From: Candidatus Meridianibacter frigidus
Lineage (GTDB): Bacteria > Vulcanimicrobiota > Vulcanimicrobiia > Vulcanimicrobiales > Vulcanimicrobiaceae
NCBI GenBank assembly: GCA_003243975.1
Contig: QHBJ01000038.1
Coordinates: forward strand, 1-64,000
Direction: 5' to 3'
Length of the DNA stretch: 64,000 bases
The translations under genes were made by a program, and so were the position numbers. Under the pieces are notes generated by a model. The model did not search any database, was not told where the DNA came from, and saw nothing but the letters and a program-made list of their open reading frames with translations. The first letter of the stretch is position 1, and every line of letters begins with the position of its first letter. Of this stretch, positions 57,822 to 64,000 are shown one piece after another.

Positions 57822-60800
57822 TTAGAGCTTGAAGTTGACCAGGAAGTACGCTTGGAACGGAAGTGCTCCGCTCAAAGGTGCGTACGGGTAGTTAAACGCC
57901 TTGGGGTATCCAGCAGTACCATTTGCCGAGTCACCGCCGCTTCCGTTATAGAAGAAGCCTGAACCAGGAACAGTACCAATGAAACTACCCGTGTTGTCGT
58001 TATATCCGCACACGTAGTTGTTCGGCGTAAACGCCTGCTGCCAGGCCGTACTCTGACCGCCAAAGCAGCGGTTGTAGATGTTAGCTAGCAACAAGGTAGC
58101 GCTAACACGCGGCGACACTTCATATTTGAACTGTGCGCCGATGTTAAGCTGCCAGGGGTTGCGATACTGCCCCATCGTGTCGAAACGACCGGTGTAGGGG
58201 TTCGGAATCGCAAGGTTTCCGTTGGGCGAGTATGGCGAGAAACCCGCGGTTTGATAATCGCAGTTCCCCGCAAATGCCGCTCCAATGGGTGCAAGCGAAA
58301 CGGCCGTTGAGCCTTCATTACCGCCGCAGTTTCGCGGATCTATTCCGATAATTGAGGTCGGTGACCCATACTTGTTCCCTTCGGAGAGAACGAAGTTCGG
58401 CGTGACCGTCAGCTTATTACGCTTCCAGGATAGGAAGCCGCTAATCTGGAGCGGACCAAGCGCCGTCGTTACCCCAGTGCCCGTATCACCCGGTGGGTTG
58501 TTGGGATAGGTCGGGTAGTATCCATTCGGGTCAAGTAGCGCTTGCACCGGCAGCATGAAGTAGGGGTTGTTGATGTTGCCGCCACCGCAAGGAGCCGGGG
58601 CACCAGCCGCGCCACCCGGACCGGTTGTTCCCGGAGTAGGGGCGTAGCAAGGAGCGGCCACAAATCCCGACGTGCCGTTGCCCGCGGGGCATAGGTGCGT
58701 CGCATCATTCGGACCTGTTGCGGCTTGGGCCACTCCTGCGGTTCCGCAGAACGACGTCAAGCCGTTGTAGGCCCGGATGTAGTTGTTGAGCACGTCGATA
58801 ACGCTTGGCGACCCATCACGCACACGATTGTACTTGATGAGCGCGTTCACGTACGTGAGCGCCAACTGCGCAGAGAGACCGTCGCGACCCGGATCACCTT
58901 TTTGGAAGGCAAGCTCCAAGCCCGTGGTCTTTTGTGTGCCGACGTTTACTGCCGAAACGAAGTTCGGGCCCAACGGAACCAGTACTGACTGATTCTGTGA
59001 ATACCGATAGAACGGTGTGAACTTCATCGACATATCCGTCCCCTTGAAGTGCCGCTCGAACGAGAAGTCGATGTTGTCGGACACTTGGATGGGGTTGTCA
59101 TGTCCCGGCGTGTTGAAGCCGAGGTTGTAAAACTTCTGGAAGGACTGCGTTGGCGCAAGCTGTCCAGAACCGAACGTGTACTGTTCGAACGCTGCCGGGG
59201 TCGGTTGCGTGAAACGCCCGGCGGAGAAACGAAAGACGGTGTCCGGATTGAAGGAGTAAGTGCCGCTCAAGCGCGGCGAGAACCGCCCATGGGTGTATGA
59301 GGGCGGGTTGACGTTTGAAAGAACCGGAGTCCCACCAAAGCCCGGATGAACCGCGATCGCGCCGGATGGCGTTAAGCGTGGCTTAACCATACCGCCGCCC
59401 GCTGATTGGTAGCACTGGCTCGCTGCATCAGCTGCGGTAACCGCCCCACCTCCCAAAAGCAGGGTCCCTGGATTTACGAACCCGTTAATCGGGGTCAAGC
59501 TGCCCGGAGGCGTTGTGGGCGTAACCGGGCTAAACATGGCAAGACCTGTGCCCGGGTCGACGCAGTACGAATTGTTTGCAGCCGCATACCAGAAGTTAAA
59601 TTCTGGATTCACGACATTGCGCAAATCGTACTCGTAATTCTCCCAACGGATGCCAAGGTTGACGTTCAATCGATCGTTGGGTCGAATTTGGTCTTCCAGG
59701 GCCACCGAGGTAAATTTCGGCGTAACCGAGTTCAGATAGCTTCCATGGTTTTGCGGAACAGTCACGAGGAATGTAGCACCTGCCACACAGGCCGGCGTTC
59801 CCGGCGCAAGGGTAGTGGCACAGGGGTCTCCGCCAGCAAACGCGCGCGTAGGCGTAGCATACGTGCCGGAAGTCCCAGAGGTGTAACATGAACCCGGGTT
59901 TCCCGTTGTATAACTGTAGCAAACGCCCGGAGTGCCAGCAGTAAAGTTCGTCACTCTACTGCCGCCACCGGTGAGCCAGTTTGGACTACCGGAGGTATTG
60001 TTCCAGCGCAAGCTAGAGGCCGTCGTATAGTTTGCCGTAAACGTAACGAGGTTCTGCGGATTGATCTGGTTGGCATACTGCAGTTCCGCACCACGCGTAT
60101 GCGTGTTCAGCTCGTAATCGGGGTCGGCGAAGAACGTCGCCGGGAGGATCGCGAGCCCGTAGGCGTTGCTACCGGTTGTGCCTGCGTTCTGAAGCCAATC
60201 GGAGTAGAACGTGTAGCCCAAGAGACGGACATAGGCATTGCTGCCGATGTTCTTCTGATACTGAAGCTTCGCGATCGAACCGTTGTTCCAGATGCCGTCC
60301 GAATAGTTCGGGTCAATCCCGGACCGGAACGAGCGGCTCTGCGTACTATTTGGAAAATAGTACGGATTAGCCGAAAGGCCCGCAGCCGATGACCCAAATG
60401 CGGTTCCAGCCGGGAAGATGTACCCGTCCATGAACGGGATCGGATTACCGGCGGGATTGGCTCCAGGAGCGCCCACCGTCGTGGAACAGTCCTCACCTGG
60501 GTTGATGCCGAAAAGGGCGTTGATGCCCAACGTACCGCAGATGCCCGGATACGCACTGCATTCGCCGGCGAACGAGCCGCTTCCGCAATACGGAGCAGGG
60601 CCGAAGACGGACGCAACACCGGGTAGCAGAGCGGCATCGAGATTAGCTAAACTCCCAAACTCTTTGTTAAAGCTTGAGGCAACCTTGGCCCGATAGCCAA
60701 AGTTATAGAGCAGCATCTGCACATCGTCGCGGCCGGAGTCGCGGTGATGTGGGATAGCGATATGGAAGTTTGCGACGAATTCCCGATCGTTATTTTGATC

Positions 60801-61919
60801 GTTGTAGAGAGCGCCGATGGGAAAGTACGTCGTGCAGGAGTTTGCGTTGGGTCCGAAGGTCGCGGCTCCGGCCGGGCTGACGCCCGGAGTGGTGCAAGCC
60901 GAGTAAGGTCCGTTGTTGAATTGGGCTGCATTATACGAAACGACCGAGTTCACCGGATTGCCGGTAAAGCCGTACGAACTGCTGCCGTCGGCGGCGATGT
61001 TTCCGGCGTTCTGATTGTTCCAGAGGTTGTACTGCTGGTTGACGCCTTCGGTCCCAACGTAGTAGGAGAAGTTACGGGTGGGCGTTGCCCCGCCCGCTTC
61101 GGCCTTTCCCTCATGGTAAAAGCCGGGAGCACCGAGCCCAAAACCCAAGGTTCCATAGCCCGGATATGTTCCGGTGCGGATAACTTGGTTAATAAAGCCA
61201 ACCTGCGTGTTCGAGCTCGCGCCGTTGGGAGAACCGCCGGCATATACCTGCAGCTCCTGTTGGCCGAGCGTCGAGAGCGAATTGGCATTGTAGTTGTCAA
61301 ACGCGCGGTTGACCGGAACGCCGTCATATTCATAACCGGTTTGGTCGTAAGCGCCGCCGCGAATGTAGAAAACTTGGCCGAAGCCGTAGTTGCCAACATA
61401 CGAGGTAACGCCAGGCGTACCATACACGGCCGAGTATGCCGAGTTCAGGTTGCCGCCGCCGCCGAGACCTTGGATGGCCTCTTGGGTGGCCGCGTTGACT
61501 GAGTAGACGTCGTTCGTGGTACCGGACTTCACGTAGCTGTTGGCAGACTTGCTAATTACTGAGCCGATCTGCTTGAGCGTGGTGATGTGGAACGCGACGG
61601 TCTGCGTTTGGTCGGCAAAGACAGAGATACCCGACTGTGAAGCCGGGGAATAATTTGTCTTGTCAACCGAGACCGTATACGTGTCCGGTGCGAGCGACAG
61701 AAACACGAAGTGTCCTGTGCCGTCAGTAGTGGTGGTCGAGTTGCCCGATGGGGCCTGCGCCGTTACGGTTACTGCCGCAACTGGAGCATTCTTCTCGTCT
61801 ACAACCGTACCGGTGAGTGTGCCCGTCGTTCCAGCCAGTGCCCATGTTCCCTGGACTACAAAGGCGAGCAACAACATCACCGAGATTGCCACTTGACGGA
61901 GGGTCCGTTTAGGATTCAT
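57822..61919 (-). CDS. TonB-dependent receptor with carboxypeptidase-regulatory-like domain (B)
   Basis: 1365 residues. The same layout as receptor A: a signal peptide (VAISVMLLLAFVVQGTWALA), regulatory-like domain (GTLTGTVVDEKNAPVAAVTV, SQSGISVFADQTQTVAF), plug (VFYIRGGAYDQTGYEYDGVP, VNRAFDNY) and barrel ending AYFLVNFKL. The plug and first barrel part are closely similar to A, while the extracellular loops are longer and rich in Gly, Asn and Pro. Tandem duplication followed by divergence is likely. AAAAAGG precedes the ATG. Ligand unknown. Confidence 0.93.
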   Translation of the reverse strand: MNPKRTLRQVAISVMLLLAFVVQGTWALAGTTGTLTGTVVDEKNAPVAAVTVTAQAPSGNSTTTTDGTGHFVFLSLAPDTYTVSVDKTNYSPASQSGISVFADQTQTVAFHITTLKQIGSVISKSANSYVKSGTTNDVYSVNAATQEAIQGLGGGGNLNSAYSAVYGTPGVTSYVGNYGFGQVFYIRGGAYDQTGYEYDGVPVNRAFDNYNANSLSTLGQQELQVYAGGSPNGASSNTQVGFINQVIRTGTYPGYGTLGFGLGAPGFYHEGKAEAGGATPTRNFSYYVGTEGVNQQYNLWNNQNAGNIAADGSSSYGFTGNPVNSVVSYNAAQFNNGPYSACTTPGVSPAGAATFGPNANSCTTYFPIGALYNDQNNDREFVANFHIAIPHHRDSGRDDVQMLLYNFGYRAKVASSFNKEFGSLANLDAALLPGVASVFGPAPYCGSGSFAGECSAYPGICGTLGINALFGINPGEDCSTTVGAPGANPAGNPIPFMDGYIFPAGTAFGSSAAGLSANPYYFPNSTQSRSFRSGIDPNYSDGIWNNGSIAKLQYQKNIGSNAYVRLLGYTFYSDWLQNAGTTGSNAYGLAILPATFFADPDYELNTHTRGAELQYANQINPQNLVTFTANYTTASSLRWNNTSGSPNWLTGGGSRVTNFTAGTPGVCYSYTTGNPGSCYTSGTSGTYATPTRAFAGGDPCATTLAPGTPACVAGATFLVTVPQNHGSYLNSVTPKFTSVALEDQIRPNDRLNVNLGIRWENYEYDLRNVVNPEFNFWYAAANNSYCVDPGTGLAMFSPVTPTTPPGSLTPINGFVNPGTLLLGGGAVTAADAASQCYQSAGGGMVKPRLTPSGAIAVHPGFGGTPVLSNVNPPSYTHGRFSPRLSGTYSFNPDTVFRFSAGRFTQPTPAAFEQYTFGSGQLAPTQSFQKFYNLGFNTPGHDNPIQVSDNIDFSFERHFKGTDMSMKFTPFYRYSQNQSVLVPLGPNFVSAVNVGTQKTTGLELAFQKGDPGRDGLSAQLALTYVNALIKYNRVRDGSPSVIDVLNNYIRAYNGLTSFCGTAGVAQAATGPNDATHLCPAGNGTSGFVAAPCYAPTPGTTGPGGAAGAPAPCGGGNINNPYFMLPVQALLDPNGYYPTYPNNPPGDTGTGVTTALGPLQISGFLSWKRNKLTVTPNFVLSEGNKYGSPTSIIGIDPRNCGGNEGSTAVSLAPIGAAFAGNCDYQTAGFSPYSPNGNLAIPNPYTGRFDTMGQYRNPWQLNIGAQFKYEVSPRVSATLLLANIYNRCFGGQSTAWQQAFTPNNYVCGYNDNTGSFIGTVPGSGFFYNGSGGDSANGTAGYPKAFNYPYAPLSGALPFQAYFLVNFKL

Positions 61920-62058
61920 CCTTTTTCCCTCTTGTGGTAAGTGATATTACGCCAAAAAAAGCTTGCCGATCTTTCAGCAAACCCTAGTCTGGCGTACCAG
62001 TCCGATTCTGCGGGCCGCGTTGGGCTCCTCTCTCAGGAAGGACCCAGGGTCCGGATTC

Positions 62059-62943
62059 TTAGCGGACGGCTCCGACGAGCAGGGCGCCCTTCAGAAGCTC
62101 GGGGATCTGGGAGGGGCGGTCAGCCACCGGTACCCCGACCGCTTGGAAGGCCGCAATCTTGCTCTCGGGGGTGCCGAAGGAGCCCGAAATAATGGCCCCG
62201 GCGTGCCCAAGCGACTTGCCGGTCGGGGCGTTGCGGCCTCCGATGAACGAAACGATCGGCATGCCGGGCATATGCTCTTTAATGAAGGCCGCCGCATCCT
62301 CTTCGTCCGAGCCCCCGATCTCGCCGCAGAGCACAAGGGCCCGCGTCTGGGGATCGTTGGCGAATTCGCGCAGGCAATCCACGAAGGTCGAACCGATAAT
62401 GGGGTCGCCACCGATGCCCACGCAGGTGGACTGTCCCAGGCCCGCGCGGGTGAGGCCATCGACCACTTCGTAGGTGAGCGTGCCTGAGCGCGAGATCAGG
62501 CCGACCTCGCCTTCCGTGAAAACATGGCCGGGCATGATCCCGATGCTGGACTTGCCGGGCGAAATGAGGCCGGGGCAGTTCGGCCCGATGATTCGCATGC
62601 CGGGGGTAGTGCCCACAACCCTGAGGACGTCGTGCACCGGAATGCCCTCGGTAATGCAAACCGCCAGCATGATGCCGGCTTCATACGCTTCGAACAACGC
62701 GTCCGCCGCGTAGGGGGGCGGCACGAAGATACAGGTGTGGGTGGCTCCGGTTGCCTCCAGCGCGCCAGCCACGGTGTCGAATACCGGCAGGCCGTGCTCG
62801 GATTTTTGACCACCTTTGCCCGGCGTCACACCGCCGACGATTTTCGTGCCGTACTCCAGCATGCGACCGGTGTGGTACGAACCCTCCGCACCAGTGATGC
62901 CCTGCACGATCACCTTGCTGTTCTTGTCGAGCAGTATACTCAT
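62059..62943 (-). CDS. sucD: succinyl-CoA ligase, alpha subunit
   Basis: 294 residues: the CoA-binding N-terminal domain ([30 protein letters not shown]), [20 protein letters not shown] and the phosphorylated His in [16 protein letters not shown] near 248. With SucC it converts succinyl-CoA to succinate with NTP formation in the TCA cycle. Its ATG overlaps the sucC stop by 4 bases. Confidence 0.97.
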   Translation of the reverse strand: MSILLDKNSKVIVQGITGAEGSYHTGRMLEYGTKIVGGVTPGKGGQKSEHGLPVFDTVAGALEATGATHTCIFVPPPYAADALFEAYEAGIMLAVCITEGIPVHDVLRVVGTTPGMRIIGPNCPGLISPGKSSIGIMPGHVFTEGEVGLISRSGTLTYEVVDGLTRAGLGQSTCVGIGGDPIIGSTFVDCLREFANDPQTRALVLCGEIGGSDEEDAAAFIKEHMPGMPIVSFIGGRNAPTGKSLGHAGAIISGSFGTPESKIAAFQAVGVPVADRPSQIPELLKGALLVGAVR

Positions 62944-64000
62944 GCGGCGAGCCTTACGGCTTCTTGCGCGCCGTCGTCCATCGTTTCAACCGGCGTCATG
63001 CCGGCATCAGCGAGAATCTTGCGACCGAGCTCTTCGTTGGTGCCGGTCAGGCGAATGACGAGCGGAACCTTCCGCGAGGTTGTGGTCTGCAACGCATCGA
63101 CAATGCCTTTGGCAACTTCATCACATCGTGTAATGCCGCCAAAGATATTGATGAAGAGCGAGCGGGCTCCGGTGTTGTTCACGATCAGTTCGTAACAGTT
63201 GCGCACGCGCTGCGCATCCGCTCCGCCGCCGACATCCAAAAAGTTTGCATACTTTCCATCCGCGTTGATGACGGCATCCATCGTGGCCATCGCAAGCCCC
63301 GCGCCGTTGGCCATCGTTCCGACGGTGCCGTCGAAGCGGCGGAAGTTGCGAATGCCGAGTCCCGCCTTGACCGCCAGCTCTTCATCTTCATCCAACGGAA
63401 GTTCGGCCTGCCACTTTTTTAGTTCGGGATGCTTGTAGAGCGCATCGTCGTCAAGTTCCACTTTCGCATCCGATGCAATCACGCGCCCGTCATTCGTCAG
63501 GACCAGCGGATTAATCTCGACGAGTTTGGCGCCGTAATCGAAAAACAGATCGTAGATGCCGCCGGCGATTGCCGGAAACGTTTTGCGATAGCCGGGATCG
63601 AGGCCGGACGAGAAAGCCAGCTCGCGACCGATGAACGGTGAGTAGCCGATGGATGTTTGCGCGAAATGCTTGGCAATGGAATCGGGATGATGCTCGGCCA
63701 CTTCTTCGATGTCCATGCCGCCGTGCGGGCTGGCCATAAGAACGGGCGTCTTGGTGGCGCGATCCACTGTGATGGCGCAGTACGCTTCTTTTGCGATTGC
63801 CAGCTTCTCTTCCACCAGTAACGAACGCACCACCTCGCCGCGCGGGTTCTGACGGTTGGCAATGGTCATGCCCAAGATCTTGGAAGCGGCGTCGCGCGCT
63901 TGCTCGGCGTTCTCGGCAAACTTGATACCGCCGGCTTTTCCGCGTCCGCCGATGAGCACTTGCGCCTTAATCACCCACGCGCCGGGATTCTGCGAAACGA
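62940..64000 (-). CDS. sucC: succinyl-CoA ligase, beta subunit (5' end outside window)
   Basis: The last 353 residues of SucC. It contains the ATP-grasp part ([20 protein letters not shown]), [20 protein letters not shown] with metal ligands, [20 protein letters not shown] and [20 protein letters not shown]. The frame is open to 64000, and roughly 35-40 N-terminal residues are missing compared with the family. It is the first gene of the sucC-sucD pair. Confidence 0.96.
   Translation of the reverse strand, partial: VSQNPGAWVIKAQVLIGGRGKAGGIKFAENAEQARDAASKILGMTIANRQNPRGEVVRSLLVEEKLAIAKEAYCAITVDRATKTPVLMASPHGGMDIEEVAEHHPDSIAKHFAQTSIGYSPFIGRELAFSSGLDPGYRKTFPAIAGGIYDLFFDYGAKLVEINPLVLTNDGRVIASDAKVELDDDALYKHPELKKWQAELPLDEDEELAVKAGLGIRNFRRFDGTVGTMANGAGLAMATMDAVINADGKYANFLDVGGGADAQRVRNCYELIVNNTGARSLFINIFGGITRCDEVAKGIVDALQTTTSRKVPLVIRLTGTNEELGRKILADAGMTPVETMDDGAQEAVRLAA

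Noticed and set aside
61920-62058. Possible cobalamin or other riboswitch upstream of TonB receptor B
   Set aside because: Only about 140 bases shared with the sucD 3' end; no B12-box-like or other conserved aptamer sequence seen.

Overview
The window is about 58% GC and densely coded, and it looks like one chromosomal stretch of a diderm bacterium. Evidence for an outer membrane: two large TonB-dependent receptors, a TonB-like protein and an RND exporter. Several traits are more typical of Gram-positive or deep-branching lineages: SOS boxes of the CGAAC-N4-GTTCG type, a lexA/yneA-like divergent pair, and lonB inside the rpsF-ssb-rpsR-rplI-dnaB operon. The receptors, with an N-terminal carboxypeptidase-regulatory-like domain and a 'DGVPVNRAFDNY' plug motif, resemble those of Candidatus Eremiobacterota (WPS-2 / Vulcanimicrobiota). 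That assignment is inference from recognition, not a search.

Layout. 1-3910: mobile-element scar at a tRNA-Thr(CGT) gene, with two tandem integrase remnants, a 45-bp att-like repeat of the tRNA 3' part, a higBA toxin-antitoxin pair and unknown ORFs. 4012-9134: secreted or beta-propeller proteins, a gamma-carbonic-anhydrase-like protein, and two damaged genes. 9142-15454 (minus): ribosome/replication operon rpsF-ssb-rpsR-rplI-lonB-dnaB; dnaB carries a LAGLIDADG intein and rplI appears to start at ATT. 15660-19718 (plus): RND exporter and FkbM-like methyltransferase. 19715-30671 (mostly minus): secD-secF-HIRAN helicase and apt-relA-tauE, interrupted by small envelope proteins and a TonB-like protein.

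30747-35480 is the most unusual part. Minus-strand frameshifted remnants of fliI, fliN, fliP and flhA, in canonical flagellar order, are separated by intact unrelated genes (metF, an NTF2-like protein, a two-site retropepsin-like protein). This is a vestigial flagellar export locus. 35549-39596 (minus): rpsI, rplM, truA, a 53-residue metallothionein-like protein, lysS and greA. 39639-45909 (minus): a tightly coupled operon dus - class III aminotransferase - SRPBCC - acyl-ACP-reductase-like - 50-aa ORF - 'quinate dehydrogenase'-like - APC permease, closed by a terminator; this is the best candidate for an undescribed pathway. 46606-49687: coenzyme A genes (FHA-panC-coaBC-coaX). 50036-53564: a PLP lyase-like gene coupled to an orphan PTS EIIC, then lexA facing a LysM gene across three SOS boxes. 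53943-61919: two paralogous TonB-dependent receptors, each with its own terminator. 62059-64000: sucD and the 3' part of sucC.
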